From contig CAWBUW010000007.1 in NCBI GenBank assembly GCA_963792075.1, positions 372,001 through 436,000 of the forward strand: DNA of 64,000 nt. Direction: 5' to 3'. How positions within the stretch are numbered: the first letter of the stretch is position 1; every line of letters starts with the position of its first letter. The DNA comes from CAWBUW01 sp963792075. Lineage in GTDB: Bacteria; Chloroflexota; Anaerolineae; Anaerolineales; UBA4823. Below, piece after piece: positions 42,422-50,157 of the stretch. A model generated the notes under the pieces. It made no database searches, was not told the origin of the DNA, and saw nothing but the letters and a program-made list of their open reading frames with translations. Position numbers and translations under genes: made by a program.

Positions 42422-43396
42422 CTAGTAGGCGGGGCTTTTGACCATCTCTCCGGTGGGAGAAATGGCAAACCACACACTGCCCACGTCTTGTCCCTTGGTT
42501 TCTCCGGCCTGGGTATCCTTGGCGTAATAATACAAGGGCCAGCCGTTGTAAGTGACCTGAAGGGTGCCATCTGTGCGCGGAGTGGTACCCAATTTGGTCG
42601 AGTTTACGCCTTCGAGTGCTTTGGGCGTACCTGTGGCCAGCAGCGGAGGCCAGTTTTTGGCACAGGTGTCATAACAAACTGATTTGTTCGGGGTATCCAT
42701 GGTGTAGAGATACAGCGTCATGCCTTTGGAATCCACCACGATCTGTCCCAGGGTGGCATTGGTTTCCAGCTTAACCTCGGTTCCTGCTGTTGCAGGTACG
42801 GAAGTAACGGTAGCTAACGCTGGAACTGATGCTGGAGCTGTCGCAGTCGCTGCGGCAGCCGGTGCTGCGGTAGGTTCTGCAGAAGCATTTTTAATCATTT
42901 CCCCGGCCGGGGAGATGACGTACCAGACACCACCTACATCCTGCCCGAGGGTATCCCCGGCTTTCGTGTCTTTCCACCAGTAATACAGCGGCCAACCGTT
43001 GTAGGTTACCTGCAAGGTGTCGTCTTTGCGCTGCGTGGTGCCTAGCTTGGCTGCATCCACTCCCGCCCCAGCTACCGGCGCGCCTTTCGTCAGCAATGGG
43101 GGCCACTTCTGAGCACACGAGTCATAGCACACCGAGGTTTTTGGTGTGTCCTTGGTGTACAGGTACAAAGTCATCCCTTTGTCGTCTACCAGGAAAGACC
43201 CCAGCTTGGCGTCTTTCCCCAGGTCCACCTTTGTCCCGGCGGGGGCTGTGCTTGGTCCAGCAGCGGGTTGAGCCGGTTGTGCGGTCTCTGGAACGACTAC
43301 GGACTGTCCTTGTCCAGCCACGGCCGGCGAGGAACAAGCAGATATCGCCAAAGCAATTACTACCAACAAACCAAACATCCTAAATTTTGCGTTCAT
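42422..43396 (-). CDS. Lipoprotein with two COG4315 (secreted repeat) domains
   Basis: A 324-residue exported lipoprotein. The signal peptide ends in ALAISAC. Two copies of the secreted-repeat domain follow, each with GMTLYLYT, a C-Y-D-x-C pair (VCYDSCAQKWPPLL and VCYDTCAKNWPPLL), TYNGWPLYYW/Y and GQDVG-VW-ISP-GEM. They are joined by an Ala/Thr/Pro-rich linker. The function of the domain is unknown. It is next to an anti-sigma/sigma pair and is a plausible target of that sigma factor. AAAGGAG precedes the ATG at 43396. Confidence -1.
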   Translation of the reverse strand: MNAKFRMFGLLVVIALAISACSSPAVAGQGQSVVVPETAQPAQPAAGPSTAPAGTKVDLGKDAKLGSFLVDDKGMTLYLYTKDTPKTSVCYDSCAQKWPPLLTKGAPVAGAGVDAAKLGTTQRKDDTLQVTYNGWPLYYWWKDTKAGDTLGQDVGGVWYVISPAGEMIKNASAEPTAAPAAAATATAPASVPALATVTSVPATAGTEVKLETNATLGQIVVDSKGMTLYLYTMDTPNKSVCYDTCAKNWPPLLATGTPKALEGVNSTKLGTTPRTDGTLQVTYNGWPLYYYAKDTQAGETKGQDVGSVWFAISPTGEMVKSPAY

Positions 43397-43473
43397 TTTG
43401 TTCTCCTTTGGAGGGCGTATCGATCCCTTCAAATAAGAATACGTCAGAACTGCATAATTTGGATTTAGTTTAT

Positions 43474-43521
43474 CAAAAATCACGTAAAAAGAGCGGGATT
43501 TACCCGCTCCTTTTACGTGAT
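43474..43521 (-). terminator. Terminator after the sigma/anti-sigma operon
   Basis: A 19-bp stem (43479-43497 with 43503-43521, one mismatch) containing GAGCGGG/CCCGCTC, followed on the minus strand by TTTTTG. Unlike the palindromes elsewhere it has a U-tract, so it reads as a real terminator. Confidence -1.
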
Positions 43522-43526
43522 CCTAA

Positions 43527-44276
43527 TCAGAGATCTACCTTGAAGACCCTTTCACCAGTGGGCTGGGGGCTTCCCTCAAGCGGTTCGACCGTGATGCCAA
43601 TCCCTATAAAATTGGAAAGGTTTCCCTGCGGGAGGATCGCTGCAGACGTAAAGGGCAGTCCAGCTTCCGTACGGAAAAGCCCTGCGGAGGTGCGGTTGCC
43701 TTGCGGATCGATCAACCAGATTTGATAAGCCTGGCCTTTCTCCGACTGAGGCAGGTCCCAGGCGATTAAAACAGCTACGTTGCGTTCCTTATCCAAAAGC
43801 AGCGATCCGGAGATGCCTCCATCTGCGAAGGGCAATGTTTGTGTGCCGGGATAGGCGAGCATGGCCAGCGCTGTCTGGCTGGCGTTGAATTGGGAGGCGA
43901 GATGCGCCTGCTGCCGCTGCAAGGTGATTACCTGGAAGATTGTGAATACATTCAAGAACACCAGCAGCACCAGTATTGCAGCCAGAGTTGCCGCAGAGGC
44001 AGACCAGGTAAAGTGCGGCCAGGGGGCCTTTTGTGGTCCGGATTGCCGAGATGGCAGGCGGTCTCGCAAGCGGGAACGCAGCGCAGCAGGGGGGGCCTGC
44101 AGTGGTATGGACAGGAGCAAGCCTTGAGTGACGGCAGCATATGCTTCCAGCTCTGCCTGGCAGCTTGCACAGGTTTGGAGGTGGGATTGCAGGGCGCGCG
44201 TTTCCTCGCCGTTTAATGCGCCGAGTGCATAAGCCGGGATATTTTCGATAAATGGGGAACAGGTTTCTTGTGGCAT
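43527..44276 (-). CDS. Anti-sigma factor (RskA-type, zinc-binding)
   Basis: A 249-residue membrane anti-sigma factor. The N-terminal ZAS motif is H32-x3-C36-x2-C39 (SHLQTCASC). A single transmembrane helix lies at about residues 93-120, then an extracytoplasmic RskA domain (LDKERNVAVLIAWDLPQSEKG, YQIWLIDPQGNRTSAG). It would hold the ECF sigma factor encoded just upstream at the membrane until a signal triggers release. The HtrA protease nearby could be part of regulated proteolysis, but this is speculation. Confidence -1.
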   Translation of the reverse strand: MPQETCSPFIENIPAYALGALNGEETRALQSHLQTCASCQAELEAYAAVTQGLLLSIPLQAPPAALRSRLRDRLPSRQSGPQKAPWPHFTWSASAATLAAILVLLVFLNVFTIFQVITLQRQQAHLASQFNASQTALAMLAYPGTQTLPFADGGISGSLLLDKERNVAVLIAWDLPQSEKGQAYQIWLIDPQGNRTSAGLFRTEAGLPFTSAAILPQGNLSNFIGIGITVEPLEGSPQPTGERVFKVDL

Positions 44277-44359
44277 GTGCGCTTACTCGATTATTAATAC
44301 GTCATTAAACCTGGGTTTGGATTTAGCATTTTTGGGGACCCAATATCCCCAATTTACCT

Positions 44360-44899
44360 CTATTCTGCACCCCAAACTCGGCGCAGGTGTTCCATCCCAG
44401 CTCGCAGGCGGGTCTTAACCGTGCCAAGCGGCCAGCCCAACATTTCGGCGATCTCGCTCTGGCTCAAATTCTGGTAATAAGCCAGCTCGATAACCTGGCG
44501 TTGGTCAGAGGGTAGGGACTGGACGGCCAGGTGCATACTGCGCCAGCGTGCCTCTTCGGCATCTACCCCTGGCTCTGGCAACCTATCCCAAACCAGTTCA
44601 GGGTCCTCTGCCTCGGAGAGCGGCGGGCGGCGGGCTTCGAAGCGCAGCCGATCCAGCGCCTGGCGACGGGCGATCGTGAGCAGCCAGGCGATCAGTGGCC
44701 CGCGATCGGCAAGGTACAACCGGGCGCGGCTCCACAGCTTCAGGAAAGTATCCTGGGTAATCTCTTCTGCCAGCATCGGGTCGTGCACGATGTATAGTGC
44801 CAGGCCGTAGATGTGGCTGGCGTGGCGATCGTACAGAGAGAGAAAAGCTTGTTCATCTCCCCGGGCAACGCGCGCAACGAGCTCCTGTTCATCCTGCAT
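44360..44899 (-). CDS. ECF-type RNA polymerase sigma factor (SigK-like)
   Basis: A 179-residue ECF sigma factor with region 2 (DEQAFLSLYDRHASHIYGLALYIV, ITQDTFLKLW) and region 4 (LPSDQRQVIELAYYQNLSQSEIA, LGWPLGTVKTRLR). The start MQDEQELVA at 44899 is preferred over 44983, which would translate the palindrome at 44941. TACAAT ends 6 bases before the ATG, suggesting a leaderless transcript; no -35 of sigma-70 type is seen, so the promoter may be autoregulated. The anti-sigma gene follows 83 bases later. Confidence -1.
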   Translation of the reverse strand: MQDEQELVARVARGDEQAFLSLYDRHASHIYGLALYIVHDPMLAEEITQDTFLKLWSRARLYLADRGPLIAWLLTIARRQALDRLRFEARRPPLSEAEDPELVWDRLPEPGVDAEEARWRSMHLAVQSLPSDQRQVIELAYYQNLSQSEIAEMLGWPLGTVKTRLRAGMEHLRRVWGAE

Positions 44900-44940
44900 A
44901 ATTGTATTGTATCGAAAATTCAGAATTTGGGGAGGAATGA

Positions 44941-44982
44941 TGGGGTATATGCATGCAGCGAAGCCGCACTGCATATACCCCA
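44941..44982. repeat. Palindrome with GCGAAGC apex between argH and the sigma gene
   Basis: TGGGGTATATGCA (44941-44953) pairs with TGCATATACCCCA (44970-44982); an inner helix with one mismatch closes on GC-GAA-GC. Confidence -1.
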
Positions 44983-44996
44983 CAAGGTCCAGGCCT

Positions 44997-46388
44997 CTAC
45001 TTTGTGAAGGCTGGGGGTAAAGATAAAAGGTGCTTCACCTGAGATATCTGCTGAAGGACGGCAGCCGGCGCGGTGCCGCCCAGGCTGTCACGTTTGGCGA
45101 TGCTGCTTGCCGGGTCGAATACTGCCTTCAGTTCTGTCTCACTCAGCCGCCCCCCCAGAGGATCCCCCTGGAGGCGGTGGATCTGGTCCAACGGTATACC
45201 CTGTTCGGCAGCCAGTCGAACAGCTTTGCCCGCAGCAGCATGGGCTTCCCGAAAAGGCATACCTTTATTAACCAGTGCCTCGGCCAGGTCGGTCGCCAGC
45301 ATGCTGGCATCGATGGCGCTGCGCATGCGCTCGGGGTGCAGGGACAGTGTCGCCAGCGCACCCGCCAGCACCGGCAACAACCCCAGCAAGGTATCATAAG
45401 CAGAGAAGACCGGAAGCTTATCTTCCTGCAGGTCCTTGTCATACGTAGATGGCAAGCCTTTCAACGTGCTCAGCATCCCGCTGAGCAGACCGGTCAGCGT
45501 GCCTGCCTTGCCGCGCGCCAGCTCGAACACGTCCGCATTCTTCTTTTGCGGCATCAGACTCGATCCGGTGGCATAGCGATCGGACAACTCGAAAAAGCCG
45601 AATTCCGCTGTGGTGAACAGGACCACCCCTTCAGCCAACTTACTCAGGTGAACGCCAGCCAGCGCGGAGCAGAACAAGAATTCCGCAGCGAAATCCCGGT
45701 CCGAGACCGCGTCCAGGCTGTTGGGAGTGGCGTGGTCAAAACCTAATGCTTCTGCCAACGCGGTACGGTCTACCGGGAAGGCACATCCAGCCAACGCACC
45801 GCTGCCCAAGGGCAGCACAGCGGTGCGTTGGCGGAGCTGCGCCAGGCGCTCGCGGTCACGCTGCAGGGGCCAAAAGTGCGAAAGCCACCAGTGTGAGAGC
45901 AAGATGGGCTGAGCGCGCTGCAAGTGGGTGTACCCCGGCATGAGCACATCCAGGTCATCTTCTGCTCGCTCTGCCAGTGCAGCTTGCAGCCCGGCCAGCG
46001 CAGCGTCGAGCGCAGGGATGGCCACCAGCAACCACAGGCGGAAGTCTGTCGCCACCTGGTCGTTGCGGCTGCGCCCGGTGTGCAGCTTGCCGGCCAGTGG
46101 GCCAATCAATTCGCCCAGGCGGCGCTCCACTGCTGTATGGATATCCTCATCCGATTCAACGAAAGTAAAGCTGCCTTGCAAGAATTCATCCTGGATTGTC
46201 TGCAGGCCAGCCTGGATCTGTCTACCTTCGACTGCACTGAGCACGCCCGCTCGCTGCAAGCCCGCTGCCCAGGCCAAGCTGCCGGTCACATCTTGCGAGG
46301 CCAGGCGCCGGTCGAAAGGTAACGAGGTGTTCAAGGCCCACGCCGCCGGGTCCAGTTTACTGCTGAAACGGCCACCCCAAAGAGTCAT
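44997..46388 (-). CDS. argH: Argininosuccinate lyase
   Basis: A 463-residue lyase of the fumarase/aspartase superfamily that splits argininosuccinate into arginine and fumarate. TLWGGRFSSKLDP starts the protein; HTGRSRNDQVATDFRLW, YTHLQRAQPI and the catalytic-Ser loop GSSLMPQKKNAD are present. Its start is 9 bases after the argG stop, with AGGAGG upstream. It ends the argG-argH operon under the arginine leader. Confidence -1.
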   Translation of the reverse strand: MTLWGGRFSSKLDPAAWALNTSLPFDRRLASQDVTGSLAWAAGLQRAGVLSAVEGRQIQAGLQTIQDEFLQGSFTFVESDEDIHTAVERRLGELIGPLAGKLHTGRSRNDQVATDFRLWLLVAIPALDAALAGLQAALAERAEDDLDVLMPGYTHLQRAQPILLSHWWLSHFWPLQRDRERLAQLRQRTAVLPLGSGALAGCAFPVDRTALAEALGFDHATPNSLDAVSDRDFAAEFLFCSALAGVHLSKLAEGVVLFTTAEFGFFELSDRYATGSSLMPQKKNADVFELARGKAGTLTGLLSGMLSTLKGLPSTYDKDLQEDKLPVFSAYDTLLGLLPVLAGALATLSLHPERMRSAIDASMLATDLAEALVNKGMPFREAHAAAGKAVRLAAEQGIPLDQIHRLQGDPLGGRLSETELKAVFDPASSIAKRDSLGGTAPAAVLQQISQVKHLLSLPPAFTK

Positions 46389-46397
46389 GGCAGCCTC

Positions 46398-47666
46398 CTA
46401 ATCGCGTTTGAAGCGAGAGTAATCGGGCTTGGGCATATCCAGACCCGAGATGGGCAGCCCGTTTAAGGCGCGCACCTTCAAGGAGAGGCCGTACAGGCGG
46501 ATAAAGCCTTCGGCGTCGCTCTGGTCGTATACATCTTCCTGACCGAAAGTGGCGAAATCTTCACGGTACAGGCTGAATGGGCTGGTGCGCCCGGCAGAGA
46601 TGATATTGCCCTTGTACAATTTCAGGCGCACTTTGCCGGTCACCGGCCCCTGGGTGCTGTCGACAAAAGCGTCCAGCGCCTCCCGCAGCGGAGTGAACCA
46701 CAGGCCGTTGTACACCAGTTCGGCGTACTTGACCGCAATGATATCTTTAAAGTGCATTGTCTCCCGGTCAAGCACCAGTGATTCGATTTCTTGATGTGCT
46801 GCCAGCAGGATCGTACCGCCGGGTGTCTCGTAGACACCATGGGATTTCATACCCACCAGCCGGTTCTCTACCAGGTCAGCCCGGCCAATGCCGTGTGCGC
46901 CGCCGATGGTATTCAGCGCTGCGATCATCGCTGCCGGCGACAGGGGCTTCCCGTTCAAAGCTACCGGCGTGCCGGACTCGAAAGCCAATTCGACGATTTC
47001 GGCCGCTTCTGGGGCAGCTTCCGGCGAGACGCTGATCTGGTACATGGCTTCTTCTGGCTCATTCCATGGGTCTTCCAGCAGCCCACCCTCATGCGAAATG
47101 TGCCACAGGTTGGCGTCACGCGAGTAGATCGATTTGAGCGTGGCGGTCACAGGTATATTGTGTGCCTTGGCGTAAGCGATGGCGTCTTCGCGTGAGCGGA
47201 TCTCCCATTCGCGCCAGGGAGCAATCACCTTGATCCGCGGGTCAAGCGCCATGGCGGTCAGCTCGAAGCGCACCTGGTCGTTACCCTTGCCGGTGGCACC
47301 GTGGGCGATAGCATCGGCGCCGGTCTGGTGCGCCACCTCGACCAGATGCTTGGCAATCAATGGGCGGGCCGCGGAGGTGCCGAGCAAGTATTTTCGTTCA
47401 TACACTGCGCCGGCGCGCAGCATGGGGAAGAGGTATTCTGCAGCCAGCTCCTCGCGCAGGTCATGGATGATGAGCTGGCTGGCCCCGCTGGCCAGCGCCT
47501 TGGCTTCCAGTTTGCTCAGGTCCTCGCCCTGGCCGACATCGGCGCAGAAGCAGATCACCTCGCAGCCGTAATTCTCCTTCAGCCAGGGGACGATCACTGA
47601 GGTATCCAGCCCGCCAGAATAGGCCAGGACCACTTTCTTAACCGAGGGTTTGGTTTGGGGGTTCAT
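46398..47666 (-). CDS. argG: Argininosuccinate synthase
   Basis: A 422-residue ATP-dependent ligase joining citrulline and aspartate. LAYSGGLDTSVIVPWL is the ATP pyrophosphatase PP-loop; HGATGKGNDQVRFEL and EGGLLEDPWNEPE are further signatures. The start MNPQTKPSVKK at 47666 has AAAGGAG upstream; the frame to 47708 begins inside the terminator. Transcription passes a leader peptide rich in Arg and an intrinsic terminator, so arginine limitation should raise expression. Confidence -1.
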   Translation of the reverse strand: MNPQTKPSVKKVVLAYSGGLDTSVIVPWLKENYGCEVICFCADVGQGEDLSKLEAKALASGASQLIIHDLREELAAEYLFPMLRAGAVYERKYLLGTSAARPLIAKHLVEVAHQTGADAIAHGATGKGNDQVRFELTAMALDPRIKVIAPWREWEIRSREDAIAYAKAHNIPVTATLKSIYSRDANLWHISHEGGLLEDPWNEPEEAMYQISVSPEAAPEAAEIVELAFESGTPVALNGKPLSPAAMIAALNTIGGAHGIGRADLVENRLVGMKSHGVYETPGGTILLAAHQEIESLVLDRETMHFKDIIAVKYAELVYNGLWFTPLREALDAFVDSTQGPVTGKVRLKLYKGNIISAGRTSPFSLYREDFATFGQEDVYDQSDAEGFIRLYGLSLKVRALNGLPISGLDMPKPDYSRFKRD

Positions 47667-47684
47667 TTGAATTTGCTCCTTTGA

Positions 47685-47721
47685 AAAATAAAAAATACGG
47701 CCCTCCATCGAAGGAGGGCCG
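47685..47721 (-). terminator. Attenuator terminator before argG
   Basis: On the minus strand CGGCCCTCC and GGAGGGCCG pair around TTCGAT, followed by TATTTTTTATTTTT. It lies between the arginine leader ORF and argG. Confidence -1.
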
Positions 47722-47764
47722 CTTGGGTGCAGTAAACCGTGTACGCCTGGATCTCAGCGATCCA

Positions 47765-47848
47765 TCATCCCAAGTCAGACATCCCACCTTCTCGAAGAGA
47801 AGCGGGACGTGTACGACGGGAGCGGGGAGCGAACACCTGGGTTACCAT
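47765..47848 (-). CDS. Arginine-rich leader peptide of argGH (27 residues)
   Basis: The ORF begins MVTQVFAPRSRRTRPASLR and ends GGMSDLG before TGA. It has five Arg in 27 residues, four of them at positions 9-14. It sits between a consensus promoter and an intrinsic terminator ahead of argG, the standard layout of ribosome-mediated attenuation. The ATG is 10 bases after the -10 box, so the transcript starts about three bases before the ATG and no Shine-Dalgarno fits. A helix CTTCTC/GAGAAG within the ORF and CTTGGG/CCCAAG just before the terminator are candidates for the switching structures. Confidence -1.
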   Translation of the reverse strand: MVTQVFAPRSRRTRPASLREGGMSDLG

Positions 47849-47858
47849 ATTGGGCGGT

Positions 47859-47887
47859 ATTCTATCAGTCGCGGAGGCGCTTGTCAA
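47859..47887 (-). promoter_or_regulatory. Promoter of the argGH leader
   Basis: On the minus strand TTGACA (47887-47882), 17 bases, TAGAAT (47864-47859). Confidence -1.
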
Positions 47888-47931
47888 TATCAAACAGGGT
47901 TTTCTTAAGTCAGCAACCCCTGTTTTCCCGG

Positions 47932-48588
47932 TCAGACCAGGTTGTGCTCGCGGGCGAACAGGGCGGCCTGCAAGCGGTCCCGGAACCCGAGACGGCTCAG
48001 GATGTTGGAAACGTGATTTTTTACCGTGCCCTCGCTGACGCACAATTCTTCGGCAATTTCCTTGTTGGTGGCTCCGGTGGCTACCAGGCGCAACACATCC
48101 AGCTCGCGCTCCGTCAGTTCGACGCCGGGTGGTGGGGGTGCGCTGGCGGCTGGTTTTTGACCGGAGGGGGGTTTTAGCTGGCCCACCAATTTCCCCGCAA
48201 CCGATGGAGCAATCTGATACACTCCGCGGTGGGTCAGGCGCACCGCCTGAGCCAGGTCAGCAGCCGGGATATCTTTGAGCAGATAACCGCTGGCACCCGC
48301 CAGCAAGGATTTGACAATATATTCTTCATCGTCGAAAGTGGTCAGCATGAGCACCTGGCAGGAAGGAAGCTGCTGGCGGATGGCGGTGGTGGCAGCGATC
48401 CCGTCCATGCTGGGCATGCGCACATCCATCAAAATGACGTCCGGACATAACTTCAACGCCAGGCTGATCGCTTCCTGGCCATCCTCTGCCACCCCAACCA
48501 CTTGAATATTTTCTTGAATGGCCAGCAGGGAAGCGATCCCCTCGCGGACCAGGCGCTGGTCGTCCACGATCATTACTTTGACTACCAT
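47932..48588 (-). CDS. NarL/FixJ-family response regulator
   Basis: A 218-residue two-component regulator. The receiver domain has the acidic pocket at VDD (9-10) and the phosphoacceptor Asp55 (VILMDVRMP). The LuxR-type HTH is at about 150-210 (LTERELDVLRLVATGATNKEIAEEL). Its ATG overlaps the end of the kinase gene by 7 bases, so the pair is coupled. Target genes are unknown; the palindrome at 49999-50026 upstream of the kinase gene is a candidate site. Confidence -1.
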   Translation of the reverse strand: MVVKVMIVDDQRLVREGIASLLAIQENIQVVGVAEDGQEAISLALKLCPDVILMDVRMPSMDGIAATTAIRQQLPSCQVLMLTTFDDEEYIVKSLLAGASGYLLKDIPAADLAQAVRLTHRGVYQIAPSVAGKLVGQLKPPSGQKPAASAPPPPGVELTERELDVLRLVATGATNKEIAEELCVSEGTVKNHVSNILSRLGFRDRLQAALFAREHNLV

Positions 48589-49910
48589 GATCCTTCGCTT
48601 TCCGGGACAGTATCCACGATCGAGGGGTTTTTAGGCACGACGACGGTTAGATCCGTACCAGCCTGGGGGGTGCTGGAAAGGGTCACCTTCCCTCCGACCA
48701 GTTCCAGTCGTTCGCGCATGCCACGTAAGCCGTATCCCGGTTGGAGGGTAGAAGAAGCGCTTTCCAGTGTCTCCGGATCAAATCCTATGCCGTTATCGTG
48801 TAAGGTCATTTTTGCTTCAGTACCGTCTAACTCGAGGAGTAAATCTGCCTGGCTGGCCTGGGCGTGCTTCTGGATATTCGTCAAGCCTTCTTGAGCAGCA
48901 CGATAGAGCGTCATCAGCTTGGAGCGGGGGTAGCCGATCTCATCCCCGTGGACGGTCAGATTTACCTGAAGGTGGTCATTGCAGGCTCCTTCTACCAAAT
49001 TACCCAGCGAGGTTGCCAGGGAGAAAGTGCTTTCGACATTGCGTAAGGTGGTGACAGAAAGACGGACATCTCGCAGGGCATCGGCTGCGGCTTGTTTGGC
49101 ATCACGCAAGGCTTGCTTGGCTTCCACAGGATCGCGTTCCTGGTAGGCGAGGGCTTTTTCCAATTGGATGTTAACCGCGGTCAGGTAGTGACCGAGTGAA
49201 TCGTGGATATCCCGCGCCAGGCGGTTGCGCTCTTCGGCTGCGGCGAGTTCAGCCACCTGCTCGGTATAAGCCTGGAGTTTCCGGTGGGATGATTCCAGGT
49301 CAATGAGGAGCTGTTCGGTGCGGCGCCGGTTATTGTCATCCCGGCGGATGATGTTGCCGATCAAGGGCACAAAGAGCATCACGAAAGTGAAAGCCAACAG
49401 GTTCGAAGTAGGCCCAGATTCAAGATAAAAGAAGGAGCCTGGCAGCGATGTGCGCCAAAAAACGATGAGAATATAAGCCAGGCTGAGCAGGGTGCTCACC
49501 AGTGTACCAAAGATGAAATGGGCGCTGTAAGGAATCATGGGGATCAGCAGCAGCGCAATCCCTGCGCAATCCAGCATGTTGAGACCTTCGATCAGTACCA
49601 GGCGAGCCAGGAGCAAGAGCAGGGCGGTGCGGCGAGAGAAAGATCTATTAAAGCGGCTTTGCTCGAACCATTCGATGCCGAACAAGGTGAGTAAGATTAC
49701 CCCCACTGCGGTGGGAGTGCTGGTGAAGATCGAGCGGCTGCAACTCGAAACGCCGTTGATATACGCCACGATGCCCACAATGGCGATGTAAAACATTGAG
49801 AATTTGAACCGGAACGGCTGAGCGGTCGTCCTGCGGATCACCGTCTCGATCGACCGCTGTGGATCCAGATTGAGATCAAAATAGGAGCTTGTTTTCTTCG
49901 CGCCAGGCAT
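48582..49910 (-). CDS. Sensor histidine kinase (HisKA_3/NarX-type)
   Basis: A 442-residue membrane sensor. Several transmembrane helices cover residues about 37-190 with little extracytoplasmic sequence, so it probably senses a membrane-linked or intramembrane signal. A coiled-coil linker leads to His236 in ERNRLARDIHDSLGHYLTAV. The HATPase_c domain has HDNGIGFDPE (N and G1 boxes) and GYGLRGMRERLELVGG (G2). It phosphorylates the coupled response regulator. The signal is not predictable. Confidence -1.
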   Translation of the reverse strand: MPGAKKTSSYFDLNLDPQRSIETVIRRTTAQPFRFKFSMFYIAIVGIVAYINGVSSCSRSIFTSTPTAVGVILLTLFGIEWFEQSRFNRSFSRRTALLLLLARLVLIEGLNMLDCAGIALLLIPMIPYSAHFIFGTLVSTLLSLAYILIVFWRTSLPGSFFYLESGPTSNLLAFTFVMLFVPLIGNIIRRDDNNRRRTEQLLIDLESSHRKLQAYTEQVAELAAAEERNRLARDIHDSLGHYLTAVNIQLEKALAYQERDPVEAKQALRDAKQAAADALRDVRLSVTTLRNVESTFSLATSLGNLVEGACNDHLQVNLTVHGDEIGYPRSKLMTLYRAAQEGLTNIQKHAQASQADLLLELDGTEAKMTLHDNGIGFDPETLESASSTLQPGYGLRGMRERLELVGGKVTLSSTPQAGTDLTVVVPKNPSIVDTVPESEGSW

Positions 49911-49948
49911 GTTAATGATTATAGCATGGGGTATCCAGGTCTAAAGGG

Positions 49949-49993
49949 TTTGGGGCATTCACCTGCGGCTTTGTCGCGGGTGAATGCCCCAAA
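49949..49993. repeat. Hairpin in the kinase/radical SAM divergent region
   Basis: TTTGGGGCATTCACC (49949-49963) pairs with GGTGAATGCCCCAAA (49979-49993); an inner CGGC-TTT-GTCG helix closes the apex. Confidence -1.
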
Positions 49994-49998
49994 TTTAT

Positions 49999-50026
49999 TA
50001 GCCATTCGACACGTGTCGAATGGCTA
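49999..50026. promoter_or_regulatory. 28-bp perfect zero-loop palindrome, candidate operator
   Basis: TAGCCATTCGACAC and its exact complement meet at CACGTG. With no loop it cannot form a stable RNA hairpin without opening its centre, so a dimeric DNA-binding protein is the more likely reader. It lies between the divergent kinase and radical SAM genes. Confidence -1.
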
Positions 50027-50157
50027 TTCATTGGCCAAAAATAGGCCGGGTGGACAGCAAATCCATTGCCTGGGGCACTGGAGGTAAGCTTTAAAAACAG
50101 GTACGCTAATAAGGAATGAATCCGTTCAAAAATACATCCCGTATTGAGGTGAAAGTC

